Positions 35,913 through 45,562 of a stretch of 64,000 nucleotides of DNA are shown here, in pieces. A program made the position numbers and the translations under genes. Below the pieces are notes generated by a model, which was not told the DNA's origin, searched no databases, and was given only the letters and a program-made list of their open reading frames with translations. The stretch is from Spirosoma terrae (GTDB lineage: Bacteria; Bacteroidota; Bacteroidia; Cytophagales; Spirosomataceae): NCBI RefSeq assembly GCF_010435915.1, contig NZ_JAAFZH010000020.1, positions 62,001 to 126,000 of the forward strand, in the 5' to 3' direction. Position 1 is the stretch's first letter; the number at the start of each line of letters is the position of its first letter.

Positions 35913-37919
35913 ATGAAGAAAATCATCACAACCCTCTTGGCAATAGCCAGTATAACGGCACTGCGGGCACAGGAATCGCCCAAAGAGGAAGATTTTTTTA
36001 AGATCCTGAAAGTAACTGCTCCCGAAGGTACACTACTGGAAGTTGGTGGTTTAACGACCCTGCCCGACGGCAGCCTGGGCGTAGCAACGCGCCGGGGCGA
36101 TGTATGGATTGTCGAAAATCCGACCAGCCGGAAACCGTATTTTCGCAAGTTTGCGTCCGGCCTTCACGAGATTTTGGGGTTGACCTACAAAGATGGCGCG
36201 CTCTATTGCGCCCAACGTGGTGAATTAACCAAAATGATCGACACCAACAAGGACGGCAAAGCCGACGTATTTGAAACGGTCTATGCCTGGCCTTTGTCGG
36301 GGCACTATCACGAGTATAGTTTCGGGCCTAAAATCGCTCCCGACGGAACATTTTTCGTAACAGGCAACGTAGCGTTTGGCGACGAAGAATGGTGGCGGGG
36401 CGAAAGCCGGGTTCCCTGGCGGGGCTGGACCATGAACATCACCGAAAATGGTATCATGCAGCCCTGGGCCACGGGTATGCGTTCCCCATGCGGATTAGGC
36501 ATTTTCGATAACGAGTTATTCTATGCCGATAACCAGGGCGATTGGATGGGCTCGGGTGGCATCGTTCATGTGAAGAAAGGTTCTTTTGTTGGCCACCCGG
36601 CGGGATTACGCTGGACAGGCATGGCTAACTCGCCCGTTAAACTGACGCAGGAACAGTTCTTTGCCAAAATTGACGAGCGCCGTCGGAGAGACGAAAACGG
36701 TCGGGCCATCAAACCCGAAAATATAGCCAGCGAAACACCTACGCTGCTGTATTCCATGAAAGACCAATTTCCGTCAACCGACATTCAGACGCCAGCTGTT
36801 TGGCTTCCCCATGGTATTTTAGGGATTTCCAATTCCGAAATCCTCGAAATTCCGGACGGAACATTTGGGCCATTTGCTGGACAATTATTGGTTGGCGATC
36901 AGGGAATGAGCAAAATTTCGCGCGTTTTCATGGAAAAAGTAAACGGCGAATATCAGGGCGGTGCTATTGAGTTTCGGAATGGTTTCCGTTCGGGAGTTCT
37001 TCGTATGGCCTGGGCAAAAGATGGTTCGCTGTTTGTTGGCGAAACCAATCGGGGCTGGGGATCAGCCGGAGAAGCGAATGAAGGGCTGCAACGGCTAACC
37101 TGGAATGGTACGATACCTTTCGAGATGCGTACGGTAAAAGCAATGCCCGACGGCTTTGAAGTGGAGTTCACCAAACCCGTCGACCGGAAATCGGCCGAAG
37201 ACATAGCCTCCTACCGAGTTGAAAGTTTTCTGTATAAATACCACTCGGTGTATGGCAGCCCCACCATCAACAAAGAAGCACTTCCAATCAAAGGAGTAAA
37301 GGTCTCGGCCGATGGCATGAAAGCCCGACTCATTGTCGACAATCTGCGCAAGTACTACATCCATCAGCTCACGCTCGACGGTGTTCGGGGAACAGAAGGT
37401 TCTTTCTCACTCGTTCACCCCATCGCCTATTACACGCTGAACAATATTCCAGATGGTCAGAAGCTAACATTGAGTGAGGTCAGCACCAAGAACTCTGCCC
37501 TAACGCCAGCCCCAACTGCTACACCAGCGCCAGCCACCGAAAAGAAAACGGCACCCGTGAAGAAGACCACCACCGGCGGTAAACCCAAACTGGTAGAAGG
37601 ACAGGCTGTAACGATGGCCAAGGCCCCTACGTATGAAGAAGTAAAAGGGTTGTTGACCCGTCATACGTGTTCGGCCTGCCATCAGGCTAACAAGCGTCAG
37701 GTAGGACCGGCTTTTGCCGACGTAGCAAAACGGAGATACACTAATGATCAGATTGTGGAACTCATCTATAATCCCAAGCCCCACAACTGGCCCGATTACG
37801 CTACTGAAATGCCCCCAATGCCTCAGGTTCCAAAAGCGGATGCACTGAAAATTGCAGCCTGGATTAACTCGCTCGGCATAGACGCCAAGACCGAAGCAGC
37901 TGGCGAGCCCAAACCGTAG
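35913..37919 (+). CDS. Beta-propeller (sugar dehydrogenase-like) protein with C-terminal cytochrome c
   Basis: I chose ATG 35913 because a signal peptide (MKKIITTLLAIASITALRAQ) starts there; the ATG at 35883 is not signal-like. The 668-residue protein has a propeller of about 400 residues (VGGLTTLPDGSLGVATRRGD, EILGLTYKDGALYCAQRGE, MRSPCGLGIFDNELFYADNQ). A beta domain and a Pro/Ala/Thr-rich linker follow. The cytochrome c domain has the haem site CSACH (586-590) and a Met ligand in TEMPPMP. Such proteins pass electrons from an oxidised substrate to the respiratory chain. It may oxidise a sugar or accept electrons from the 3-keto-forming step. The propeller cofactor is not evident. Confidence 0.88.
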   Translation: MKKIITTLLAIASITALRAQESPKEEDFFKILKVTAPEGTLLEVGGLTTLPDGSLGVATRRGDVWIVENPTSRKPYFRKFASGLHEILGLTYKDGALYCAQRGELTKMIDTNKDGKADVFETVYAWPLSGHYHEYSFGPKIAPDGTFFVTGNVAFGDEEWWRGESRVPWRGWTMNITENGIMQPWATGMRSPCGLGIFDNELFYADNQGDWMGSGGIVHVKKGSFVGHPAGLRWTGMANSPVKLTQEQFFAKIDERRRRDENGRAIKPENIASETPTLLYSMKDQFPSTDIQTPAVWLPHGILGISNSEILEIPDGTFGPFAGQLLVGDQGMSKISRVFMEKVNGEYQGGAIEFRNGFRSGVLRMAWAKDGSLFVGETNRGWGSAGEANEGLQRLTWNGTIPFEMRTVKAMPDGFEVEFTKPVDRKSAEDIASYRVESFLYKYHSVYGSPTINKEALPIKGVKVSADGMKARLIVDNLRKYYIHQLTLDGVRGTEGSFSLVHPIAYYTLNNIPDGQKLTLSEVSTKNSALTPAPTATPAPATEKKTAPVKKTTTGGKPKLVEGQAVTMAKAPTYEEVKGLLTRHTCSACHQANKRQVGPAFADVAKRRYTNDQIVELIYNPKPHNWPDYATEMPPMPQVPKADALKIAAWINSLGIDAKTEAAGEPKP

Positions 37920-37957
37920 GGTACATTATAAACTTCCTTATTCATCACTAAATCAGA

Positions 37958-37987
37958 AGCCTGGCCCGTACGTCCAGGCTTTTTTTG
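37958..37987 (+). terminator. Rho-independent terminator after the cytochrome-tailed gene
   Basis: Seven-base arms AGCCTGG (37958-37964) and CCAGGCT (37974-37980) enclose a nine-base loop and are followed by a run of T. Confidence 0.85.
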
Positions 37988-38090
37988 TGCTCTTCGTAGT
38001 AAAAACAAGAAAAAAAGTAGTTCGAAATAGTAATAAATACTCAGTAGAGATAGTAGAAGCTGTTTACAAGCGTCTTTTAGAATAATTGTC

Positions 38091-38113
38091 AATCAAACAA
38101 GATTAGTTTGATT
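38091..38113. promoter_or_regulatory. Operator-like inverted repeat upstream of susC
   Basis: AATCAAAC (38091-38098) and GTTTGATT (38106-38113) are exact reverse complements with a seven-base spacer, 40 bases before the SusC start. It may bind a regulator; no regulator gene is adjacent. Confidence 0.4.
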
Positions 38114-38152
38114 AATTCAAATAAGTGCACATAAAAAACAATTCCTATCCCA

Positions 38153-41100
38153 ATGAGACATTGTATACAAGCAAAAAGTTGCGCGTTGAGCTTAATGCTC
38201 TGGGCAGCTTTTCTACTCACTCACGTAACCTGGGCTCAAGACCGTCGGGTAAGTGGCCGGGTTGTATCAGGTAAAGATCAGCAAGCCATACCTGGCGTGA
38301 ATATCCTGATCAAGAATACCCAGAACGGAACTACATCTGATGCTAGCGGTAACTTCTCTCTGAACGTACCTGCCAACGCTACGCTTGTTTTTAGTGCTAT
38401 TGGCTTTACAGGTCAGGAAGTTGCCGTTGGCAATCAAACCCAGTTAAACGTTACACTTCAGGAAACTGAGCAAAATCTGAATGAAGTTGTCGTAACGGCG
38501 TTAGGTATTAAGAAAGAAGCCAAACGACTGGGCTACGCTACGGCTATCGTGTCGCCCGAGCAGGTTACGACTAACCGAACGGTTAACTTTATGAACGCCC
38601 TGCAAGGTAAAATTGCTGGGGTTAACATCTCCAGCCTGGGTACTGGTGCTGCAGGTACGAGTAAAATCCGCATCCGTGGCCAATCGTCTTTCTCCGGCCA
38701 AAATAGTCCGCTTATCGTTGTAAACGGGGTGCCTATCGACAACTCAAACTTCGGCCAGAACAACGGTAACGTTGGTAGTGATGGAGCGATTGCCAGCCGG
38801 AACGGCGATAACTATTCAGATGGTGGCGACGGTCTTTCTTCGATCAACCCCGATGATATTGAAGGAATGACCGTACTGAAAGGCGGAACAGCAGCTGCTC
38901 TATATGGCTCACGGGCGAAAGACGGTGCTATTCTGATTACAACAAAAACGAAAGGAACCGGCCAGGGCATTGGTGTTACGTATAACTCGAACTTCACAAC
39001 AGACCAGCCTCTCGATTTCACCGATTTTCAGTACGAATATGGTCAGGGAGAGTATGGCGTTCGTCCAACGGCTCCTAACCCAACATCGGGCGTATGGAGT
39101 TTCGGCGAAAAATTTCAGCCAGGCATGACCCAGGTGCTGTTCGGGGGCGTTACCGTACCGTATGAACCAGTCTACAATCGTATCAGCAAGTTCTATCGGA
39201 CTGGTACAACCTGGACAAACTCGGTTGCCGTTTCGTCGGGCAACGACCGTGGTGGCTTCAACCTATCGGTATCGAACCTCGAAAACAAAGGTATTACACG
39301 TAACAACTCCTATAACCGGAAAACCATCAACCTTGGATTTAGCTATAATTTGTCGCCTAAGCTGACCGTTACAGGTACGATCAACTACTCGAACGAGTAC
39401 AATAAGAACCCACCCCAGATTGCTCAGCAGGATAATAGTACGCCAACAGTTATTTACACACTGGCAAACTCCATGCCTCTCGATTTGCTGGAGGCCAACC
39501 AGATCAACCCAGCTACCGGCAACGAGTTTGTGTATTCTCGGTTCATGAACCGTACGAACCCTTATTTCGTCCTGACTAACAAATTTGAAAATATCCGTCG
39601 GGATCGTCTGTTCGGTAATATTTCCGCTCGTTACAACTTCACCGACTGGTTGTATCTGCAAGGCCGGGTTGGTCAGGATTTCTGGTCACGTGACCAGGAT
39701 TACAACTTCCCAACCGGTCAGGCATCGCTGGCCGCTGCTCCAGCTGGCTTCGTCAACGGACGTTACGTTCAGGACGCCCGCCGTTTCCGCGAAATCAACG
39801 CTGACTTCCTGATCGGTGCAAACCGGAAGTTTGGTGCTATTGGTATTGATCTGACAGCCGGTGGTAACCAGCTCTATCGCCGGAGTGATTTGAACAGCGT
39901 ATTGGTTACCGATTTCATCGTTCGTGGACTATATACTCCACAAAACGGTCGTGTCAAAGATCCACTGTATAGCCTCAGCGAGCGTAAAGTTAACTCGCTC
40001 TATGGTGCCGCTGAGTTGTCTTATAAAGATGTTCTGTTCATCAACGGAACGGTCCGCAATGACTGGTTCTCTACCCTTCCTCCGGGCAATGGCATCCTGT
40101 ATCCGTCTGTTACGGGTAGCTTTGTTTTCTCGCAGGCGTTCAATAATCTGCCCGCCTGGGTGAATTTTGGTAAAGTACGGGCAGCCTACGCTGCTGTTGG
40201 TAGCGATAACGACGTAGCGCCTTATTCAAACGGACTTTTCTACGGCGTAGGTGCCAACTTATTCCCAAACCCAGCCGGTGTCGGTCAGCCAGTGGGTAAC
40301 ATTACATCGAACACGGTGCCGAATGCTGCCCTTCGTCCAAGCCGGGTAGCTGAGACCGAAGTTGGGTTAGAATTGAAGTTGTTTAACAACCGCGTCGGAC
40401 TGGACTTTGCTTACTACAATAAAGTAACGAGAGATCAGATTGTTGGCGTCCAGATTTCGGATGCATCGGGTTATACCGGCTCGCTCATTAACAGTGGCGA
40501 AAGCCGTAACCGGGGCGTGGAAGTATTATTAAATCTCGCTCCTATCCGTACAAAAGATTTTTCGTGGGATATTACGCTGAACGGTTCGTATAACAAAACC
40601 AAGTTATTGAAACTGCTGACCGACGACGACGGTACGCCTGAGAAGGATTACAACAAGGATAAACTTCCTGAGCAAATTGTTGTAGGAACTGGTATCTACG
40701 TGGGTGAGCTTCGTCAGGTAGTTGGCCAGGAACTTGGTCAGTTATATACATACGGTTATGCACGGGACGCTCAGGGACGTATCATTCATGGTAATGATGG
40801 TATTGCAAACCGGACAGCAACCCCTGTTTCGTTTGGTTCGGCATTACCAAGATATGTAGGCGGTATTACCAATGCATTCAATTACAAAGGCATTACGTTG
40901 TCGGTGCTGGTTGACTTCAAACTGGGTGGCAAAATGATTTCCGGTACGAACCTGAATGCATTCCGTCATGGCCTGCAGAAAGAAACGCTGGTTGGCCGGG
41001 GCGAAGCCGATAACAAAATGGTTGGCGTTGGTGTAAATACGAACGGCGAAACAAACAATGTGCGCGCCTTCGTTCAGGATTACTACTCGGTTGGTCGTTC

Positions 41101-41377
41101 GAAAAGCCTTGGCGAACAGGTTATTTACGATGCAGGTTTTTGGAAACTTCGTCAGATCAGTATAGGATATGATTTTACCAAGTTCTTACCCAAGACACTA
41201 TTTATCAAAGGTATTCGCCTGAGTGCTGTTGCCAACAACGTAGCAATCCTCAAAAAGTGGGTTCCGAATATCGATCCAGAACAGTTCGGTTTCAGCTCCG
41301 ACAACCTGGTTGGTCTGGAATCGACTGGCTTACCGACCACACGTAGCGTTGGCTTTAACCTGAATGTGAAATTCTAA
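38153..41377 (+). CDS. SusC/RagA family TonB-linked outer-membrane transporter
   Basis: The 1074-residue protein has a signal peptide (to VTWAQD) and a CarboxypepD_reg-like domain (VSGRVVSGKDQQAIPGVNI). It continues with the SusC hinge LNEVVVTALGIKKE and the plug signature (GKIAGVNISSLG, KIRIRGQSSFSGQNSPLIVV). GMTVLKGGTAAALYGSRAKD ends the plug. The rest is a beta-barrel with an aromatic C-terminus (SVGFNLNVKF). It imports an oligosaccharide or other ligand captured by the SusD protein encoded 68 bases downstream, with energy from TonB. The upstream DUF1080/cytochrome genes suggest a glycoside substrate. Confidence 0.97.
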   Translation: MRHCIQAKSCALSLMLWAAFLLTHVTWAQDRRVSGRVVSGKDQQAIPGVNILIKNTQNGTTSDASGNFSLNVPANATLVFSAIGFTGQEVAVGNQTQLNVTLQETEQNLNEVVVTALGIKKEAKRLGYATAIVSPEQVTTNRTVNFMNALQGKIAGVNISSLGTGAAGTSKIRIRGQSSFSGQNSPLIVVNGVPIDNSNFGQNNGNVGSDGAIASRNGDNYSDGGDGLSSINPDDIEGMTVLKGGTAAALYGSRAKDGAILITTKTKGTGQGIGVTYNSNFTTDQPLDFTDFQYEYGQGEYGVRPTAPNPTSGVWSFGEKFQPGMTQVLFGGVTVPYEPVYNRISKFYRTGTTWTNSVAVSSGNDRGGFNLSVSNLENKGITRNNSYNRKTINLGFSYNLSPKLTVTGTINYSNEYNKNPPQIAQQDNSTPTVIYTLANSMPLDLLEANQINPATGNEFVYSRFMNRTNPYFVLTNKFENIRRDRLFGNISARYNFTDWLYLQGRVGQDFWSRDQDYNFPTGQASLAAAPAGFVNGRYVQDARRFREINADFLIGANRKFGAIGIDLTAGGNQLYRRSDLNSVLVTDFIVRGLYTPQNGRVKDPLYSLSERKVNSLYGAAELSYKDVLFINGTVRNDWFSTLPPGNGILYPSVTGSFVFSQAFNNLPAWVNFGKVRAAYAAVGSDNDVAPYSNGLFYGVGANLFPNPAGVGQPVGNITSNTVPNAALRPSRVAETEVGLELKLFNNRVGLDFAYYNKVTRDQIVGVQISDASGYTGSLINSGESRNRGVEVLLNLAPIRTKDFSWDITLNGSYNKTKLLKLLTDDDGTPEKDYNKDKLPEQIVVGTGIYVGELRQVVGQELGQLYTYGYARDAQGRIIHGNDGIANRTATPVSFGSALPRYVGGITNAFNYKGITLSVLVDFKLGGKMISGTNLNAFRHGLQKETLVGRGEADNKMVGVGVNTNGETNNVRAFVQDYYSVGRSKSLGEQVIYDAGFWKLRQISIGYDFTKFLPKTLFIKGIRLSAVANNVAILKKWVPNIDPEQFGFSSDNLVGLESTGLPTTRSVGFNLNVKF

Positions 41378-41445
41378 ACAGTTTTCAGTCTTTATCGGGC
41401 AACGATACGTAGTAAAACCCAGTAAAGACCACAAACTTTTGACTC

Positions 41446-42978
41446 ATGAAAAAGACTTATTTATATATATCGCTGGTTGCTCTACTGATGGGAGCCAGTA
41501 GCTGTGAAAACGGGTTCGTAGAGCTTAACACAAACCCAACGGCGGCCACTGCGTTGAACCCGGTTTATACATTCAACAACGCCATCGTCAATGGCTCTTT
41601 TCCGGGTGGGATGCTCATTTTTGAAGAACCCATCGTTCAGCAGATGTTTTCGCCGAACTCAGGGATTGTATCAGGCGGTAATTTTAATATCGATAACCGG
41701 GGTTCAGCCGGTGCCAATGCCCAGCTTTGGCAGCGCTATTACCGCGATAACATCCGTTACCTGGTTGATGTAATCGCCAAAACCAAGTCCGATGCCAGCC
41801 GCAGTAATCTGTATCATATGGCTCGCATCTGGAAAGCTTATTCGTTTATGGTATTGACCGATTCCTACGGCGATATTCCCTATTCAGAAGCAGGTTTAGG
41901 CTATCTAAACAGCAACGTAACGCCCAAGTACGATACGCAGGAAAGTATCTATACTGATATTCTGAAGGAGCTGGCGGAGGCAACAGCCGCACTGGATGCG
42001 ACCAAAACGATTGAAGCCAGCGATATCATGTATGGTGGCGATGTGTCTAAATGGAAAAAGCTTGGCTATTCGATTATGCTTCGGGCTGGTATGCGCCTAT
42101 CGAAAGTCAATCCAACGCTGGCTCAATCGACCGTACAAAAGGCTGTAGCCGGTGGGCTGATGCAGTCGAATGCCGATAACTGTGCCGTTCGTCACAATGC
42201 CAACTACCAGAGTTCAGTGGGTGTTACGCTTAACTCAACCGAAGCGGCTAACTACTACCTCACCAAAAATTTCGTCGATTATCTGAAAACAACGGCAGAT
42301 CCTCGCTTAAATTCGATTGCCGTTCGTTACGTTGGTGCCAAAAGTGGTCCGGAGCAAACCGCTGCCCGTGCCAACCGCGAAACCAGCGTTCAGTTGGGCA
42401 TGCCATTGGGTTTCGATAACGGGACCATTGCAGCCCGCGCTACGGCCGACGGTCTCGCCAGCTTTTACGATTATTCGCAGTTGGATCGGACACGGATGGG
42501 CTCCATTACGGCTCCCTGCTTTCTGGTGACTTATGCTCAAACGCAGCTGTTACTGGCAGAAGCCGTTCAACGCGGCTGGACAACGGGTAATGCGGCCGAT
42601 CTGTACAACGCTGGAGTAACCGCTCATATGCAGCAACTGGCCGATTATGGCTCTTCATCTGCCGTACCGGACGCAAGTATTGCCCCCTATCTGCAAAAGA
42701 ATCCATACGTAGCAGCACGCGGTCTTGAGCTGATCAATACCCAGTACTGGGTGGCTTCTTTCCTGAATGGACCCGAAGCGTTTGCGAACTTCCGGCGGAG
42801 CGGTTTCCCAACCTTAACGCCGAATCCATATCCCGGTAAAGAAATCAAGGGCAACTTTATCAATCGCCTGAGTTACCCGGATTCCGAAATTTCGGTAAAC
42901 CAGGCTAAAGTAAGCGAAGCCATATCGCGTCAGGGTCCCGATAATTTGGATACCCGAGTGTGGTGGGATAAACAGTAA
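41446..42978 (+). CDS. SusD/RagB family substrate-binding lipoprotein
   Basis: The 510-residue protein has a lipoprotein signal (LMGASSC, C20). A SusD-like_2 type fold follows: NPTAATALNPVYTFNNAI near the N-terminus, the tetratricopeptide-like helices (WKAYSFMVLTDSYGDIPYSE, a hallmark of SusD proteins), ending with RLSYPDSEISVN. It sits at the outer surface as a lid on the SusC channel encoded just upstream. The strong hairpin at 42995 ends the transcript. Confidence 0.96.
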   Translation: MKKTYLYISLVALLMGASSCENGFVELNTNPTAATALNPVYTFNNAIVNGSFPGGMLIFEEPIVQQMFSPNSGIVSGGNFNIDNRGSAGANAQLWQRYYRDNIRYLVDVIAKTKSDASRSNLYHMARIWKAYSFMVLTDSYGDIPYSEAGLGYLNSNVTPKYDTQESIYTDILKELAEATAALDATKTIEASDIMYGGDVSKWKKLGYSIMLRAGMRLSKVNPTLAQSTVQKAVAGGLMQSNADNCAVRHNANYQSSVGVTLNSTEAANYYLTKNFVDYLKTTADPRLNSIAVRYVGAKSGPEQTAARANRETSVQLGMPLGFDNGTIAARATADGLASFYDYSQLDRTRMGSITAPCFLVTYAQTQLLLAEAVQRGWTTGNAADLYNAGVTAHMQQLADYGSSSAVPDASIAPYLQKNPYVAARGLELINTQYWVASFLNGPEAFANFRRSGFPTLTPNPYPGKEIKGNFINRLSYPDSEISVNQAKVSEAISRQGPDNLDTRVWWDKQ

Positions 42979-42994
42979 TCGATTCATTCTCTAA

Positions 42995-43031
42995 CGAACA
43001 AAGCCTGACCGGATCGGTCAGGCTTTGTTCG
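42995..43031. terminator. Terminator with 17-bp stem after susD
   Basis: The 17-base arms 42995-43011 and 43015-43031 are exact reverse complements with a three-base loop. It lies between the convergent susD-type and small membrane protein genes and can serve both. Confidence 0.85.
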
Positions 43032-43048
43032 TTGTAGGTTACTATGCA

Positions 43049-43444
43049 TCAGAGCGGGGTTGGTCCTTTATCGTCCGATTGGTCGAACGGGTTCGATTCC
43101 CAGCGACCACGCCCCCAACGGCCGCAACGTTCACGCCATTGCTGCCGCATTTTATCACGTTGCTCAGGTGTCATCTGTTTCCAGTGATTAGTCATTTTCT
43201 GCTTCCACTCCCGGCGGCCCGGACCAAACCCGCCCCGGTTCCATCCGTAACCGCGCGGTCCCCCGAACAAAATCCGGCTTAGTAGCAATAAGCCAAGCGC
43301 CTGCCAGAACCCAATGGCTGAAACGCCCAGAATAGACGGCAACAGTGCGTTCCATAGCGACATGACCACATAGCCTACTACGCCAGCGAAAAGTAGTCCG
43401 AAGGCGAGAAAGCGTAAAGCCCGGCGAAACCAAAAACGTCTCAT
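43049..43444 (-). CDS. Small membrane protein with LTxxQ-like tail, in sigma-factor operon
   Basis: The 131-residue protein has two hydrophobic helices (about 9-30 and 36-58). A Gly/Arg-rich region and a charged helix with MTPEQRDKMRQQWRERCGRW follow. The latter is similar to the LTxxQ motif in Spy/CpxP-type stress proteins. It lies 77 bases downstream of the ECF sigma factor on the same strand. It could be an anti-sigma or a stress protein controlled by it; no anti-sigma domain is recognised. Confidence 0.75.
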   Translation of the reverse strand: MRRFWFRRALRFLAFGLLFAGVVGYVVMSLWNALLPSILGVSAIGFWQALGLLLLSRILFGGPRGYGWNRGGFGPGRREWKQKMTNHWKQMTPEQRDKMRQQWRERCGRWGRGRWESNPFDQSDDKGPTPL

Positions 43445-43521
43445 TTCTAAAATCTATCTAAAAATCATTGGTTGCTGATCAGTCATCGATGGCACAACGG
43501 GCAGTAACCGCTGTTCGTTGA

Positions 43522-44142
43522 CTAATCATTCATTAATTCATCATAAAAATCCTGCAGTCGCTCACGAAGATGCAGTACCGCATATCGTTTACGCGATAGT
43601 AACGTATTGACGGACACGTTCCATTCCTCGGCCATATCCTTAAAACTCCGGCCTTCCAGCTCATGTTGAATGAAAACTTCGCGCTGATCGGTCGGCAGCT
43701 CATCAAGGGCGTCGGTTAACGCTTCCATAAATGTTTCCCGGAAGAATTCACTCTCCGGTCCTGAACTATCAGCTACTGCCAACCACTCACCCAATACCGG
43801 TGTGTCGTCGCCGTCGGCATAATCGGACGTATCGAGCGAAACCGTACGGGCACCACCGGGTTGGCTTTTCCGATACCAGTCGCTGATTTTGTTACGTGCC
43901 ACCGCAAATAACCACGACGCAACGCGTTCAATGGGTTTGGCTAACCGATATGCTTCAGTCAGTTCAACAAAAACATCCTGCAGCACATCTTCAGCTTCAT
44001 CAGGATCGGGCAGGCGACGGCGAATAAACGCTAATAATCGTCCCCGCTCCCTACGAACCGTTTCACCGATTTGTCCGGCGCTTGATTCTTGTCTGGGCGT
44101 TTTAGCATTAATAGCCAACGTATTTACAGGGATACTATCCAC
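43522..44142 (-). CDS. ECF-type RNA polymerase sigma factor
   Basis: The 206-residue protein has region 2 (about 30-100: LLAFIRRRLPDPDEAEDVLQDVFVELTEAYRL, WLFAVARNKISDWYRK, read as two motifs) and region 4 (about 145-200: LDELPTDQREVFIQHELEGR, FKDMAEEWNVSVNTLLSRKR). Regions 1.1 and 3 are absent, as in extracytoplasmic-function factors. It probably directs a small stress regulon and its own promoter. The downstream membrane protein is the only plausible partner. About 970 non-coding bases lie upstream. Confidence 0.94.
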   Translation of the reverse strand: MDSIPVNTLAINAKTPRQESSAGQIGETVRRERGRLLAFIRRRLPDPDEAEDVLQDVFVELTEAYRLAKPIERVASWLFAVARNKISDWYRKSQPGGARTVSLDTSDYADGDDTPVLGEWLAVADSSGPESEFFRETFMEALTDALDELPTDQREVFIQHELEGRSFKDMAEEWNVSVNTLLSRKRYAVLHLRERLQDFYDELMND

Positions 44143-45115
44143 GTTTTGATTCTCTTTACAACAGGGTAGTCGGAATCAAAAGGAAAATATTTTACGGCAA
44201 GTGCCAAAATTGGAAGACAAATGGATAAACGGCTCAAAAAAGAAGGCTAGCGGTATAAAAATACTAGTTATTATCTACCGTTTCCTGCCATCCAGTTTAT
44301 ATCGATAATAAAATCAAAAACTGGTAAACTAATCGGCTTTGTATAAAGCCTGGAAAGCGACGTAATAGCGATGAACAAATGCAATAAGTTATAACAGGGC
44401 TAGTTCCTAACTCCTTTTAAGCAGGGAAAAGCCGGAAAGTGAAATTTTCTTTTTCATGAATTACGCGCCTGGTCATTATGCCTACTAACTTCAATCTAGA
44501 CTGATTAAAAAAGCTTTCTTTTTGTTCATTGTATAGTTCTACACTCAACTATGTAGAATAATCTCCACAAAGCTGAGAAGTTGTACTCATCCTATATAGT
44601 CGGGGATTTATATAATTGCGGAATAGTGTAAGAATGTGACAACTGAATACTAGCTAACTGAGTGCGAATTTTACCTGTTAGTAAATGAAGCGATTTAAAC
44701 GGGCACAGATGAGTAAAAACCACTGGCAAGCCATTTGCCAGCCTACTGTCCGTTAAGCCAACTTTCTCGGTTTAGCGAGTGTTTCAAGCCATTTTATACT
44801 CAAGCGTCATTTGCTGTTATCCAGTAAAACATAATTTATAAACAGTAGAGGTTGTATGTAATTGCTGACTGCGCCGATAATAAGGCCTAAGTATAGAGAG
44901 ACACATGCATTGAGCGAATTGAAACCAAACTAAAAAAAGCAGTATAGAAAATCATGATCATATGACATTTACGTTCATCAAATAAGAGATTCGAAGCTTC
45001 CTTTTTCATGTGGTACAATCAGTGGTCAGGATAATGAAGTCATCTCTAATTAGCCTCATTTCTTACAGAGAATACATTTTCATCTTTTTTACCTACGCTT
45101 AATTGAGTTGCAGCT
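44143..45115. other. Long AT-rich non-coding region between the sigma factor and LytTR genes
   Basis: No reading frame of 60 codons or more exists in these 973 bases on either strand, although the rest of the window is densely coded. I see no tRNA, rRNA or clear large palindrome. It must hold two divergent promoters. The remainder could hold small RNAs, a lost gene or short ORFs that I cannot support. Confidence 0.6.
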
Positions 45116-45490
45116 ATGAACGAGCATTCTTATCCTACCGACCAAACGATTAAAATTCCGGGAGTAACTAAACCTATTCCCATTGGCTCAATCACGCACT
45201 GCAAAGGAGACGGAAATTATACCCGTGTTTATCTTCAGGGGCTTCAAAAACCCATAATTGCTACCCAAACGCTGAAACTATTTGAAAGTCAGCTACCCAA
45301 TTTTCTACGGGTTAGTAAATCAACATTAATTAATCACCAATATATCGAAAGTGTTGACCGGCAACCCGGAGGTATTCTGGAATTATACATGACTAATGCG
45401 AGTTCAGTTGCGGTATCACGACGGCGCAAGCAGGATATCTGGAATAAGTTAAACCAGCTTACACAGTTCTCCGCCAATAACACGAACTAA
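45116..45490 (+). CDS. Stand-alone LytTR DNA-binding protein
   Basis: The 124-residue protein is almost entirely a LytTR domain: IPIGSITHCKGDGNYTRVYL, LKLFESQLPNFLRVSKSTLI and NHQYIESV, with a basic end (VAVSRRRKQDIW). The usual receiver domain of LytR/AgrA-type regulators is missing, so it is not controlled by a cognate kinase in the standard way. Three small unknown genes follow on the same strand (45563-47378) and are candidate targets or partners. Stand-alone LytTR proteins are sometimes controlled by membrane partner proteins, which fits these neighbours. Confidence 0.9.
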   Translation: MNEHSYPTDQTIKIPGVTKPIPIGSITHCKGDGNYTRVYLQGLQKPIIATQTLKLFESQLPNFLRVSKSTLINHQYIESVDRQPGGILELYMTNASSVAVSRRRKQDIWNKLNQLTQFSANNTN

Positions 45491-45562
45491 CGGACACGTA
45501 TAGCTTAACCGTCAGTCTTCAAAACCTACTAGCTAAACATTTCTTTTTACATACCCCACGTT

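Noticed and set aside
44143-45115. tRNA, rRNA or a clear riboswitch in the long gap
   Set aside because: I found no cloverleaf or other RNA signature by eye; composition is simply AT-rich.
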